This document shows, piece after piece, positions 20,572 to 29,108 of a DNA stretch of 64,000 nucleotides. The position numbers were made by a program, and so were the translations under genes. The notes beneath the pieces were generated by a model. It was not told the origin of the DNA and searched no databases. It saw nothing but the letters and a program-made list of their open reading frames with translations. Position 1 is the stretch's first letter, and each line of letters starts with the position of its first letter. Source of the stretch: Phycisphaerae bacterium. GTDB lineage: Bacteria > Planctomycetota > Phycisphaerae > Phycisphaerales > SM1A02. The DNA is taken from positions 62,001 through 126,000 of the forward strand of contig PBAY01000039.1 in the NCBI GenBank assembly GCA_002717655.1, given 5' to 3'.

Positions 20572-21578
20572 ACGTCTCCGGTAACGGTGCTCCATCCGAG
20601 GGTGAACCCCTGAAAAAACATGACAGCACGGACTCCACTTCCGTTGCTCAGGCAAGAGGCCGTCGCTGGTATTACTGGCGCCTTCTGGCCATGGTCATTG
20701 GGATTCTTCTTCTTGTCGGTGCCATTGTCATGGTGGCCCTTCAGCGTGACACGATTGCTTCTGCATTCCAGGCGATGGCACAACCTCAACCAGGACCGAT
20801 TCTTCTCCTGATTGCTTCGATGCTTGCGACCATTTTCGTAACTGGAGTTCAATTCAATCTCCTGCTGTCCCGGCATCGTCTTCCCATGCTCGAAATGCAG
20901 GGTCTCATTGCAGGTTCAGCGTTGTTGAACTTCCTGCCACTCAAGGCAGGACTGCTTGGTCGTATTACCTACCATCAGGTCGTCAACGGCATCAGGCCTC
21001 TGGAGACGGTGCAGGCCATGCTGTTGGCTCGCGGTTCTGGTCTGGTCGTCATTGGTTTCACGGCACTCGCCTTGTTCCTGCGTGATCTCGCGGATGGTCC
21101 ACTCTGGGCCTATGCGCTTCTACCAGCCGTCGTACCAGGCTGGTTCTTGATGGCTCGATTCACTCGAATCACTGCATTGGTCGTCATCCTCAAATACGGC
21201 GACCTTCTACTCATGGCAATTCGCTATTACTGCGCGTTCATGCTGATGGGGGAGACGATTGGATTCGATGTCTGCATGGGTCTTGCCTGCATCGGCATGC
21301 TGGCTGGAGCCATACCGTTCCTGACGGGCGGACTCGGCCTGCGGGAGTGGCTTGTGGGCTGGTTCACGACGATTCTGGTTGTCATGCCCGGCGCACTGGA
21401 GCTTGGTCTGCTCGCGGATCTCATCAACCGTGGAATCGAACTGGCTGTCCTGATTCCAGTGGGCGGCGTATCGATACTCTGGCTTCGACCCAGATTCGTT
21501 CGTTCATTGAAAGAGGCTCAGGCGAGACAACAGGCGGAACTGGCTTCAGTCAGTCAGCCTCGATCCCCAGATCCCTGA
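20568..21578 (+). CDS. YbhN/LPG-synthase-TM-type integral membrane protein
   Basis: A 336-aa polytopic protein with about eight hydrophobic segments. Two features match the lysylphosphatidylglycerol synthase transmembrane (UPF0104/YbhN) superfamily: a loop FLPLKAGLLGRITYHQ and, near the end, TGGLGLREWLVG, the family's GG-G-RE signature. There is no C-terminal aminoacyl-transferase domain, so it is probably a lipid-handling membrane protein rather than an aminoacyl-PG synthase. It is translationally coupled to the exported repeat protein upstream, and its 3' end overlaps the convergent pyrE gene by 29 bases. Confidence 0.75.
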   Translation: MNVSGNGAPSEGEPLKKHDSTDSTSVAQARGRRWYYWRLLAMVIGILLLVGAIVMVALQRDTIASAFQAMAQPQPGPILLLIASMLATIFVTGVQFNLLLSRHRLPMLEMQGLIAGSALLNFLPLKAGLLGRITYHQVVNGIRPLETVQAMLLARGSGLVVIGFTALALFLRDLADGPLWAYALLPAVVPGWFLMARFTRITALVVILKYGDLLLMAIRYYCAFMLMGETIGFDVCMGLACIGMLAGAIPFLTGGLGLREWLVGWFTTILVVMPGALELGLLADLINRGIELAVLIPVGGVSILWLRPRFVRSLKEAQARQQAELASVSQPRSPDP

Positions 21579-22077
21579 CCGTGAACAACGATTCAAAGGC
21601 ATATCCAGCGGCTTCGATATTTTCACGTGCACCTTCAAGTCGATCAACCGTCGCGATGATGATGTTGATCTTGGCGCCAGCCGCCTCCAGATCACGCGCA
21701 GCTTCTAGAACCTGACCACCGGTCGTGGCTACATCCTCCAGCAGAGCGAGTTGATCACCTTCCTGGAGTTCGCCCTCGAATCGCTTCGCGGTTCCATAAT
21801 CCTTCTTCTGGTTTCTCACGAAGAGGCAGGGAAGTCCACTGGCCATCGAGGTGGTGGTCACGAGCGGAATGCCTCCAAGTTCGGCTCCTGCTAGTCGATT
21901 TGTTCCAGCCGGAAGCTTCTCTGCAAACATGGTTCCCAGCGACTTCAGAATGTCCGGATCGGTACTGAATCGATACTTGTCGATGTACCACGTACTGGTT
22001 CTGCCACTACGGAGCGTGAAGTTTCCATGAAGGACCGATAGTTCCCTGATGCGTTGTGCGATCTCATCACGTGTCAT
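21550..22077 (-). CDS. pyrE: Orotate phosphoribosyltransferase
   Basis: A 175-aa enzyme that converts orotate and PRPP to orotidine 5'-phosphate in pyrimidine synthesis. The start MTRDEIAQRIRELS was chosen because the family pattern GNFTLRSGRTSTWYIDKYRF follows at the usual distance; a longer in-frame extension to 22452 would run through the divergent GH57 gene and was dropped. The lysine-containing loop (VRNQKKDYGTAKR) and the PRPP loop LALLEDVATTGGQV are intact. This is the more canonical of two PyrE-like genes in the window. Confidence 0.92.
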   Translation of the reverse strand: MTRDEIAQRIRELSVLHGNFTLRSGRTSTWYIDKYRFSTDPDILKSLGTMFAEKLPAGTNRLAGAELGGIPLVTTTSMASGLPCLFVRNQKKDYGTAKRFEGELQEGDQLALLEDVATTGGQVLEAARDLEAAGAKINIIIATVDRLEGARENIEAAGYAFESLFTVRDLGIEAD

Positions 22078-22131
22078 GCCCACATCGTAACGATCTCCAT
22101 GCCGGCTGTGCGGTACTGGTACCATTCCGGG

Positions 22132-23346
22132 ATGGCTTCTGTCTGCTTCTACTTCCAGGTCCATCAGCCCTATCGATTGCGTCGTTACTCGGTGTTCAGC
22201 ACCGATCCCTTCTACTTTGACAATGACGCCAATCGTGAAATCATGGAGAAGGTGGCCAACAAGTGCTATCGGCCCACGACCAGCCTGCTGCTTGATCTGA
22301 TCAGAAAGCACGAAGGCCGGTTTCGTGTCTCTTTTTCCGTTACCAAGACGGCGCTTGACCAGATGGAAGAGTGGGCACCTGATGTCATCGAAACCCTGCA
22401 GGCCTGCAGTGAAACAGGAGCCTGTGAGTTTCTGGCCGAGACCTCCCATCACTCGCTTTCAGCGCTGTTCTCACCTTCAGAGTTCAGAGCTCAGGTGGAC
22501 GACCACCGAGAACGGATTCAGCGACTGTTTGGCCAGGATCCCAAGGTCTTCCGGAATACCGAGTTGATCTATTCCAACCGGATTGCCGGCATGGTGACTG
22601 AAATCGGTCGCTTCAACGGGATGTTGTGCGAGGGAGTCGATCGTCTGCTCGGAACTCGCTCTCCAAACTACGTCTATGCACCCGCCGGCGCAGGTGACTT
22701 TCTTCCCGATGCGCCAATCAAGCTTCTTCTCAAGAACTACAAGCTGAGCGATGACATTGCCTTCAGGTTCGGAAACCGGGACTGGTCGGAATGGCCGTTG
22801 AAGGCGGAGACCTTCGCCGAATGGGTCAATCAGATCAATGGTGATGGCTATCTCTGCAACCTCTTCATGGACTACGAGACCTTCGGGGAGCATCAGTGGG
22901 AGGACACCGGAATCTTCTCGTTCCTGGAAGCCCTGCCGGAGAAGATCTTCGATGTCCAACCTGGCCAGAATGATTTTCTGACGGTCAGCGAGGCGATTGA
23001 GAAGCATGCACCCGTCGGTGTCTATGACGCAGCAGACCCCATTTCCTGGGCGGATCAGGAACGCGATCTGAGTGCCTGGCTAGGAAACGCGATGCAGGAA
23101 AATGCAGCCGTCGAGTTGTTCCGGCTTGAGGGAGCCGTCAAGCATCGCCATCAGGAGGGGGATGAATACATCCTCGAGGATTGGCGAAAGCTGACGACCT
23201 CGGACCACCTGTACTACATGTGCACGAAGTTCTGGGCGGATGGAGACGTCCACAAGTACTTCTCACCCTACGACAGCCCCTATGATGCCTACATCAACTT
23301 CATGAACGTGCTCGACAACATCCGATCACGTGTCGGCGAGGATTGA
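22132..23346 (+). CDS. Glycoside hydrolase family 57 alpha-amylase-type enzyme
   Basis: A 404-aa cytoplasmic enzyme (no signal peptide) acting on alpha-glucans. The start MASVCFYFQVHQPYRLRRYS carries the first GH57 region (HQP). Other conserved blocks are LAETSHHSLSALF and FMDYETFGEHQWEDTGIF, where the Asp of DYETFG is the likely acid/base. It is compact compared with branching enzymes of the family. The gap to the divergent pyrE gene is only 54 bases, and gatB follows 12 bases after its stop. Likely role: storage-glucan turnover. Confidence 0.88.
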   Translation: MASVCFYFQVHQPYRLRRYSVFSTDPFYFDNDANREIMEKVANKCYRPTTSLLLDLIRKHEGRFRVSFSVTKTALDQMEEWAPDVIETLQACSETGACEFLAETSHHSLSALFSPSEFRAQVDDHRERIQRLFGQDPKVFRNTELIYSNRIAGMVTEIGRFNGMLCEGVDRLLGTRSPNYVYAPAGAGDFLPDAPIKLLLKNYKLSDDIAFRFGNRDWSEWPLKAETFAEWVNQINGDGYLCNLFMDYETFGEHQWEDTGIFSFLEALPEKIFDVQPGQNDFLTVSEAIEKHAPVGVYDAADPISWADQERDLSAWLGNAMQENAAVELFRLEGAVKHRHQEGDEYILEDWRKLTTSDHLYYMCTKFWADGDVHKYFSPYDSPYDAYINFMNVLDNIRSRVGED

Positions 23347-23358
23347 TGCTGAGGGACC

Positions 23359-24882
23359 ATGGCTGAGATCGTTTCAACACAATTGAAGATTGGCATGGAA
23401 ATCCATGTCGAGCTTGCCACTCGCAGCAAGATGTTCACTCGATCTGCGGGTGCCGCGTTCCCGGACCATTATGACGCTGATCCCAACACGCTTTGTGATC
23501 CTCTGGTGCTGGCGCTTCCCGGCTCCCTGCCCGTGTTGAACCATGCGGCCATCGACATGTCGATGATGGTGGGCATGGCCTTGGGTTGCCGAATCGCTTC
23601 CTTCACCAAATGGGATCGCAAGAACTACTTCTATCCTGATCTGCCCAAGGGATATCAGATCAGTCAGTATGACCAACCACTGTGTCTTGAAGGTTCGATT
23701 GATATTCCTTCAGCAGATGGAGGTGTCCTGACCGTCGGCATCACCCGGGCACATCTGGAAGAAGACACGGGAAAGACCGGTCATGAACTTCCCGGTGGCA
23801 AGCCCTACGCTGGTTCACTGGTCGACTACAACCGTGCGGGCACGCCTCTGCTTGAAATCGTGACGGAACCGGATTTCAGTTGTGCAGAGGATTGCGTGAC
23901 CTTCGGCCGTGAACTTCGCAACATCTGCAGGTTCCTTGGTGTGACCGAAGGGATCATGCAGCGAGGCCACATGCGATTTGAGCCGAATGTCAATGTCCTG
24001 ATTGAACTTGATGATGGACGCCAGATCGCGACCCCCGTGGTTGAAGTGAAGAATCTGAATTCCTTCCGCGCCGTGCTTGGAGCCATTCAGCACGAGGAAA
24101 AGCGACAGGTTGAAGCCTGGAAGGAAGATGGGCGTGAAATGGGACCTGGCATGAAGGCCACACGTGGCTGGGATGATCAGCAGAACATCACCCTTCTTCA
24201 ACGGGAGAAGGAAGACGCGCATGACTATCGCTATTTCCCGGATCCGGATCTGCTGCCTGTCGTGATCGACGATGTTTGGCGAGATCGCATCCGCGAACAG
24301 CTGCCCGAACTTCCAATGCAGCGGCGTGCTCGTTATCGCGAGACGTTCGGGTTGTCGGAGAAGGATGCCAGTGCAATCACGGATGATCGTGACCTCTGTT
24401 TCTTCTTCGAGGCGTGTGCGGCTCGAGCTGCGGAAGTCGCCACGGAGATGAAGCCGGGCGAAGCATCGGCGCAGGCTGCGAAGTGGCTGCTGAATGCCGG
24501 GGCCCGCGTTGCGCGCGAACGCGAGGTGGCCATCGAGGAACTGGGCGTGACCCCGGACCAGCTTGCAGGCATCATCGCCTTGAGAGCAACGAATGCAGTG
24601 GGCTCCACGGCGGCGGATGAACTCTTCGTACTGCTGTGTGATCATGATGGTTCCGCTGAAGAACTGGCCGAATCCAGAGGTCTCATGCAGGTCAGTGACA
24701 GTGGCCAGCTTGATTCCTGGATTGATGAAGCGATTGCTGCACATCCCCAGGCAGCAGAGGATTTCGGGGCGGGGAAGGATGCTGCCATGGGCAGGATCAT
24801 GGGACACATCATGAAAGCAAGCGGCGGCAAGGCGGACGCGAACATGATTCGTCAGAGTCTGATCGAGCGTCTTCGCAGCTGA
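23359..24882 (+). CDS. gatB: Asp/Glu-tRNA amidotransferase subunit B
   Basis: A 507-aa kinase/tRNA-binding subunit of GatCAB, which converts misacylated Glu-tRNA(Gln) or Asp-tRNA(Asn) to the amide form. Family blocks are clear: LKIGMEIHVELATRSKMF at the start, then LPGSLPVLN, the KNYFYPDLPKGYQISQYD block, LEEDTGK, NRAGTPLLEIVTEPD, MQRGHMRFEPNVNV and YRYFPDPDLLP. A C-terminal YqeY-type helical domain ends the protein. A GAGG sits eight bases before the ATG. GatA and GatC are not in the window. It probably shares a transcript with the GH57 and cyclophilin genes. Confidence 0.97.
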   Translation: MAEIVSTQLKIGMEIHVELATRSKMFTRSAGAAFPDHYDADPNTLCDPLVLALPGSLPVLNHAAIDMSMMVGMALGCRIASFTKWDRKNYFYPDLPKGYQISQYDQPLCLEGSIDIPSADGGVLTVGITRAHLEEDTGKTGHELPGGKPYAGSLVDYNRAGTPLLEIVTEPDFSCAEDCVTFGRELRNICRFLGVTEGIMQRGHMRFEPNVNVLIELDDGRQIATPVVEVKNLNSFRAVLGAIQHEEKRQVEAWKEDGREMGPGMKATRGWDDQQNITLLQREKEDAHDYRYFPDPDLLPVVIDDVWRDRIREQLPELPMQRRARYRETFGLSEKDASAITDDRDLCFFFEACAARAAEVATEMKPGEASAQAAKWLLNAGARVAREREVAIEELGVTPDQLAGIIALRATNAVGSTAADELFVLLCDHDGSAEELAESRGLMQVSDSGQLDSWIDEAIAAHPQAAEDFGAGKDAAMGRIMGHIMKASGGKADANMIRQSLIERLRS

Positions 24883-24915
24883 GCAACCAACCAACTGTTA
24901 TCCAAGGAGCGGGAA

Positions 24916-25380
24916 ATGACCGACTATCGCAAAGCGAATATCGACACCAGTGAGGGCCTTGTTGTTGTGGAACTCTGGGATGATGTGGCCCCCGGCCATG
25001 TCGAGAACTTCGCCAAACTGGCTGACCAGGGTTTCTACAACGGACTCTGCTTCCATCGAGTGATTTCCGGATTCATGATCCAGGGTGGTTGCCCCGACGG
25101 CACTGGAATGGGTGGTCCAGGCTGGAATATTCCAGCTGAGTTCAATGATCGTGAGCACGCAGAAGGTGTTCTGTCCATGGCTCGAAGCCAGGATCCCAAC
25201 TCCGCAGGCAGTCAGTTCTTCATCTGCCTTGACCGTTGCCCGCATCTGGATGGTCAGTACAGTGCCTTTGGCAAGGTCGTCGACGGTATCGAGGCGGTTC
25301 GTTCCATCGGCAGCACGGCAACGGATCCAGGCGATCGTCCGCTTGAGACGGTCACGATCAATTCGATCTCAATGGCCTGA
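24916..25380 (+). CDS. Cyclophilin-type peptidyl-prolyl cis-trans isomerase
   Basis: A 154-aa single-domain cytoplasmic PPIase that speeds proline isomerisation during folding. It has the usual order of motifs: the strand GLVVVELWDDVAPGHVENF, FHRVISGFMIQGG with the catalytic Arg, VLSMARSQDPNSAGSQFFI, and HLDGQYSAFGKVVDG. A strong ribosome site (AAGGAGCGGGAA) precedes the ATG. It follows gatB by 33 bases and ends 9 bases before a convergent gene. Confidence 0.95.
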   Translation: MTDYRKANIDTSEGLVVVELWDDVAPGHVENFAKLADQGFYNGLCFHRVISGFMIQGGCPDGTGMGGPGWNIPAEFNDREHAEGVLSMARSQDPNSAGSQFFICLDRCPHLDGQYSAFGKVVDGIEAVRSIGSTATDPGDRPLETVTINSISMA

Positions 25381-25389
25381 GCAGTCTGT

Positions 25390-26256
25390 TCAGCGAATCA
25401 GATTAGGGCGTTCCCGAACCATCTTCCAGGCAGTTGGCCGGAGGAAATGGCGTCCGCGGTAGGTGAAGACCTCGCCGCTGATGAGCATGGGCTGGCCGAG
25501 CCAACCGTAGCCACCATACGTTTCGAGTTGGGTGAGTCGCTTTGAAGGCAGCAGGATCATCGATGGATCATTCAGTCCGGTGATGTCTGCATCCAATACG
25601 AAGGTCCAGGCGCCGGTTCGACCCCTGGCCAGTCGTCCGCGGCGTGAGACAAGTCGCTTGCCTTCGGCAGGACCGGCAACAGGTTCTGCCGTCTCCTGAT
25701 CACCGGCATCGACGCTGCGACGAAGCGGGCCGACACTGGACTGCAGGTCGGCGACGATGTCGGCAATGCTGTCTCCCTGATCTCGATCAAAATCGTCGAC
25801 CGGTACCGCATCGGAGGAAGCATCCTCTTCGGTCAGCTCATCCGATGGACTGGATGGAAGCGTATCGGTTTCATCCCGATCAGCGTGATCAGTCATCCAC
25901 TCCACATGCTGTGGCAGTAGCCAGTTCTTGTTTCCATAGGTGAGCACTTCACCTGAGACACTGAACATGGCTTTGGCCGGAGCAATCGAATCCGCCTTGG
26001 CTTCCATCTCCTGCAGGAGTGCACAGGGAAGCAGGACGAACTGTCGTTGATCTTGTCCACCCGCATCTTCACCTGTGAGCCGGAAGAGGCGAAGCGGGAG
26101 CTTCCCATCCTGAACCATGATGCCTTCGGCGTTGGTGATCAGGGTGCCTTCTGAGAGCAATGGCGATCGTCTGACGGGGTTGGGCTGAGTAGGCTCAGCG
26201 ACCGGCAGGAGGGCGGGAATCATCAGTATCAGTGCAAGAAGTGCAGCCATGACCAC
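25390..26256 (-). CDS. Exported protein with two copies of an unrecognised beta domain
   Basis: A 288-aa protein with an N-terminal hydrophobic leader (ALLALILMIPALLP). Two similar blocks flank an acidic, Ser/Asp-rich linker (about residues 125-195). The first reads FVLLPCALLQEME, then FSVSGEVLTYGNKNWLLP. The second reads MILLPSKRLTQLE, then LISGEVFTYRGRHFLRP. The shared pattern is a LLP strand, about 20 residues, then SGEV-TY-G--(W/F)L-P. No known family is recognised. GTG at 26256 has GGGA seven bases upstream; an ATG two codons later is the alternative. It could be a cell-envelope protein. Confidence 0.75.
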   Translation of the reverse strand: MVMAALLALILMIPALLPVAEPTQPNPVRRSPLLSEGTLITNAEGIMVQDGKLPLRLFRLTGEDAGGQDQRQFVLLPCALLQEMEAKADSIAPAKAMFSVSGEVLTYGNKNWLLPQHVEWMTDHADRDETDTLPSSPSDELTEEDASSDAVPVDDFDRDQGDSIADIVADLQSSVGPLRRSVDAGDQETAEPVAGPAEGKRLVSRRGRLARGRTGAWTFVLDADITGLNDPSMILLPSKRLTQLETYGGYGWLGQPMLISGEVFTYRGRHFLRPTAWKMVRERPNLIR

Positions 26257-26318
26257 AGGGTAGTCCCTTTTGATGCCGGAGTCCCATCAGGGAAATTCCG
26301 ATCCCTACGGATGATCCT

Positions 26319-26347
26319 TTGCTGAGGGATCATGGTGGGTGTATGCT
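26319..26347 (+). promoter_or_regulatory. Putative promoter of tRNA-Cys
   Basis: TTGCTG, a 17-base spacer and TATGCT. A start at about 26354 would give a 23-base leader before the mature tRNA. The match is moderate (3 of 6 and 4 of 6), but spacing and position are right. Confidence 0.4.
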
Positions 26348-26376
26348 TCTCGTTCGCTGCTGGATTGGCAGCATCT

Positions 26377-26450
26377 GGCCGAGTACCCAAGTGGACTAAG
26401 GGAACGGATTGCAAATCCGTCATTCGTGGGTTCGAATCCCACCTCGGCCT
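26377..26450 (+). tRNA. tRNA-Cys (GCA)
   Basis: A full cloverleaf of 74 bases. Acceptor stem GGCCGAG pairs with CTCGGCC, the D stem is CCC/GGG, the anticodon stem is ACGGA/TCCGT with loop TTGCAAA, and the T arm is GTGGG-TTCGAAT-CCCAC. Anticodon GCA reads UGC and UGU. The discriminator base is U, as expected for tRNA-Cys. CCA is not encoded. Confidence 0.97.
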
Positions 26451-26477
26451 CTTCTTTGACGCATTGGAGACCGCTGA

Positions 26478-26495
26478 GAGGAGCACAGGCTCCTC
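26478..26495. repeat. Hairpin between tRNA-Cys and the response-regulator gene
   Basis: A perfect 7-bp stem, GAGGAGC/GCTCCTC, with a 4-base loop ACAG. It could help end or process the tRNA transcript, or sit in the leader of the regulator mRNA. No T-run follows. Confidence 0.4.
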
Positions 26496-26528
26496 CTGTA
26501 TCCAGGCATAGGTTCGTGGACCTGAGCA

Positions 26529-27245
26529 ATGGTGGCCAAGACACCAATTTTGATTGTTGAGGACGAACGCCAGATTGGCGAACTTGTCAGACTCAACCTG
26601 CACCGCGAGGGCTATCAGACTCATCTGGTTGAATCAGGCGAAGAGGCCCTCAGGTATCTTGCTGCGCATGATGTGCTGCTCGTCGTACTTGATCTCATGC
26701 TTCCAGGAATTGACGGCAAGGAAGTCTGCCGTCAGTTGAAATGGAATCAGCAGACCCGGCACATACCAATCATCATGCTCACGGCCAAGGGTGAGGAATC
26801 GGACATCGTTTCTGGCCTTGAATTGGGCGCTGATGATTACATGGTCAAGCCGTTCAGTGCGAAGGTGCTGATCGCCAGAATTCGAAAGGCACTTCGTTGT
26901 GATGAGACCATGACGACGAGGATGGATTCACTGTCCCATACAAGAATCGGATCGATTCAGATCGACAAGGATCGACATGAGGTCTGTGTCAATGGTATTC
27001 CGGTGAACATGACTGGAAGCGAGTTCAAGATCCTCATGTTTCTGGCCAGCCGTCCAGGCTTTGTTCGGACACGCGAACAGATCATCGAGGCAACGCATGG
27101 TTCACGAGTGGTCATGTCCAGCCGCACCGTCGATGTTCATATCACTTCTCTCAGACGAAAGCTTGGCGAGGCAGGGGATCTGATTGAAACCATTCGTGGC
27201 GTTGGCTATCGAATGGAAGAAAGTTCACGGATGGCCGGGAGATGA
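26529..27245 (+). CDS. phoB: PhoB-like OmpR-family response regulator
   Basis: A 238-aa regulator with an N-terminal receiver and a C-terminal winged helix. The receiver has the acidic pocket VEDE, the phosphorylation site Asp55 in VVLDLMLPG, and the conserved Lys in DDYMVKPF. The DNA-binding domain includes LTGSEFKILMFLASRPG-type sequence (here MTGSEFKIL) and RTVDVHITSLRRKLG. The gene overlaps the sensor kinase gene by 4 bases. Phosphate transporter and PhoU genes follow, so a PhoB role in phosphate response is likely; the symbol rests partly on this context. Confidence 0.88.
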   Translation: MVAKTPILIVEDERQIGELVRLNLHREGYQTHLVESGEEALRYLAAHDVLLVVLDLMLPGIDGKEVCRQLKWNQQTRHIPIIMLTAKGEESDIVSGLELGADDYMVKPFSAKVLIARIRKALRCDETMTTRMDSLSHTRIGSIQIDKDRHEVCVNGIPVNMTGSEFKILMFLASRPGFVRTREQIIEATHGSRVVMSSRTVDVHITSLRRKLGEAGDLIETIRGVGYRMEESSRMAGR

Positions 27246-29041
27246 GCAATTCTGGTTCGCGCCGATCTTTGCTTTTGCGTCTGGGACTGCCTATTGCCTT
27301 CATTCAAATCCTCGCATCGATCCCGGTAGCCTGGATCACGATCAGTATCGTTGAGGGCTTCAATCAATCCAGGGTGGAAAGTCTGCTTGCTCGATACACG
27401 AAGCATCTCGAGTCATTGATCGAGGCTGATCCGCAGCAGGAAAAAACTATTCTCAGCCGCTGGCATGGCAGCTCCCCTGATATCCGATTGACGCTCATCG
27501 CGGCATCGGGTCAAGTCAAATGGGACAGCGATCGCAATGCCGTCGAAATGGAAAACCACTCCAATCGACCGGAGGTTCTCGCCGCCATAAGAACCGGGCA
27601 AGGTGTGCAGACAAGATTCAGCCAGACACTGGGCGAAGGGATGACCTATTCAGCTAGGCAGTTCATGGCTGAAGGAGAACCCCTTGTCATCAGGGCGTCC
27701 ATGAGGAGTGATCTGACACGAGCTCAGATCATGCCGATCATCTGGTCGATTCTGCTGGTGCTGTCTGCATTGCTGATTGTGACACTTGGAGCCGTGGCAT
27801 TTGTTTCAAGAGATGTCGGCCTTCTTGTTGGGCGCCTGAGCGAGGGTGCAAGACAGTTGGCGGCAGGAAACTTCGACTATCGTTCGGATTCAGGATTGCC
27901 AGGAGTCCTGAATTCACTTGGTCTTTCTCTGAATCAAATTGCCGAGGATCAAGGCGAGCGTATTCGACAATTCTCCGTTCAGCAGAGTGAGATGCAGGGC
28001 ATCCTGTTTGCATTGAGAACCGGGGTCATCGCCATGGGGCTCGATGGACATGTGATCAGCATGAATCCAGCTGCCTCGAGCATTCTTGATGTGGATCAGA
28101 CGGATATTCGTGGCCAGGAACTGGATCAGCTTGGAATCGATGCCAAGTTGATTGAGTTTGCATGCTCGGCTGCGGATGCTGGAGGTCATGTCGTTTCGGA
28201 GATAACGCTTGATTCTCTGAGTGGACGCAAGGTCGTTGTGCAAAGCGAACCCATCCATGCCGACGATGGCCAGCAGGTAGGGACCCTGCTTGTGCTGGAT
28301 GATGTCACCAGAATGCGTCAGCTTGAGGAGATGCGGACCGATTTTGCTTCGAATGTCTCCCATGAGCTTCGAACTCCGATCACAGCGATTCAGGGTTATG
28401 CCGAATTGCTTATTGATGAAGAAGACAACTCCAAACGCCGACGTTACATCGATGTCGTCGTGAGTAACGCTGCACGACTTTCTGCCATCATCGAGGATCT
28501 CCTGTCTCTTTCGCGTCTTGAAGATTCAGATGACTCCCAGCTTCCCGAGCGTCAGACGCTTGCTGTCCATGAATTGCTTGATGAGGTCGTGACCGGGTGC
28601 AGTGATGAGGCGGAAGCGCGGAGCATCATTCTCGAGGTCAAGTGTGATGAACCGCTGACCTGTTTTGGGAGCAAACATCTTCTGGAGCAGGCTGTCAGCA
28701 ACCTGGTCGTCAATGCCATTCGATATGGACCAGCCAACTCCACGGTCCAACTCGCTGCGAGTGCCATGGAATCGAAGCTCCAGATCACAGTGGCCGATGA
28801 GGGGCCGGGAATTGATGAAGGCTCCTGCCGCCGCCTCTTTGAGAGATTTTTCAGGGTTGATCGAGGACGCAGCCGAGAGGTGGGAGGCACTGGACTCGGA
28901 CTCGCCATCGTGAAGCATATTGCACAGGCACATGGTGGTTCAGTCGAGGTCCAAAGCACCCCGGGAGAAGGCTCCATTTTCACCGTCAGCCTGCCAAACT
29001 CTCCTGAACACAATCTTAACAACTCACCCATCGAATCCTGA
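27242..29041 (+). CDS. phoR: PhoR-like sensor histidine kinase
   Basis: A 599-aa membrane sensor. Helix 1 lies at about residues 10-37 and helix 2 at about 162-187, enclosing an extracytoplasmic domain of about 125 residues. A HAMP-like linker and a PAS domain (IAMGLDGHVISMNPAASSIL) follow. The phosphorylated His374 is in NVSHELRTPITAIQG. ATP-binding boxes are LVVNAIRYGP (N), VADEGPGI (G1) and VGGTGLGLAIVK (G2). This order is that of PhoR/WalK-type kinases. It is coupled to the regulator upstream, and a Na/Pi transporter gene lies 67 bases downstream. Confidence 0.9.
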   Translation: MSNSGSRRSLLLRLGLPIAFIQILASIPVAWITISIVEGFNQSRVESLLARYTKHLESLIEADPQQEKTILSRWHGSSPDIRLTLIAASGQVKWDSDRNAVEMENHSNRPEVLAAIRTGQGVQTRFSQTLGEGMTYSARQFMAEGEPLVIRASMRSDLTRAQIMPIIWSILLVLSALLIVTLGAVAFVSRDVGLLVGRLSEGARQLAAGNFDYRSDSGLPGVLNSLGLSLNQIAEDQGERIRQFSVQQSEMQGILFALRTGVIAMGLDGHVISMNPAASSILDVDQTDIRGQELDQLGIDAKLIEFACSAADAGGHVVSEITLDSLSGRKVVVQSEPIHADDGQQVGTLLVLDDVTRMRQLEEMRTDFASNVSHELRTPITAIQGYAELLIDEEDNSKRRRYIDVVVSNAARLSAIIEDLLSLSRLEDSDDSQLPERQTLAVHELLDEVVTGCSDEAEARSIILEVKCDEPLTCFGSKHLLEQAVSNLVVNAIRYGPANSTVQLAASAMESKLQITVADEGPGIDEGSCRRLFERFFRVDRGRSREVGGTGLGLAIVKHIAQAHGGSVEVQSTPGEGSIFTVSLPNSPEHNLNNSPIES

Positions 29042-29108
29042 ATAACGTCTCGTTAGCTTGCTGAAGTTGCTCGGTTGCCAATGCAGCTAAAGTAGACGAG
29101 AAGTTCAG

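Noticed and set aside
22078-22452. N-terminal extension of pyrE to 300 aa
   Set aside because: It would run through the 5' part of the divergent GH57 gene, and the family start is at 22077.
23815-24894. A 359-aa open frame on the minus strand opposite gatB
   Set aside because: It lies entirely under a highly conserved gene, has no ribosome site or domain, and mirrors gatB codon structure.
26377-26528. tRNA-Cys as an integration site of a mobile element
   Set aside because: No integrase, no repeated tRNA 3' end and no foreign-looking genes follow; ordinary phosphate genes start 79 bases downstream.
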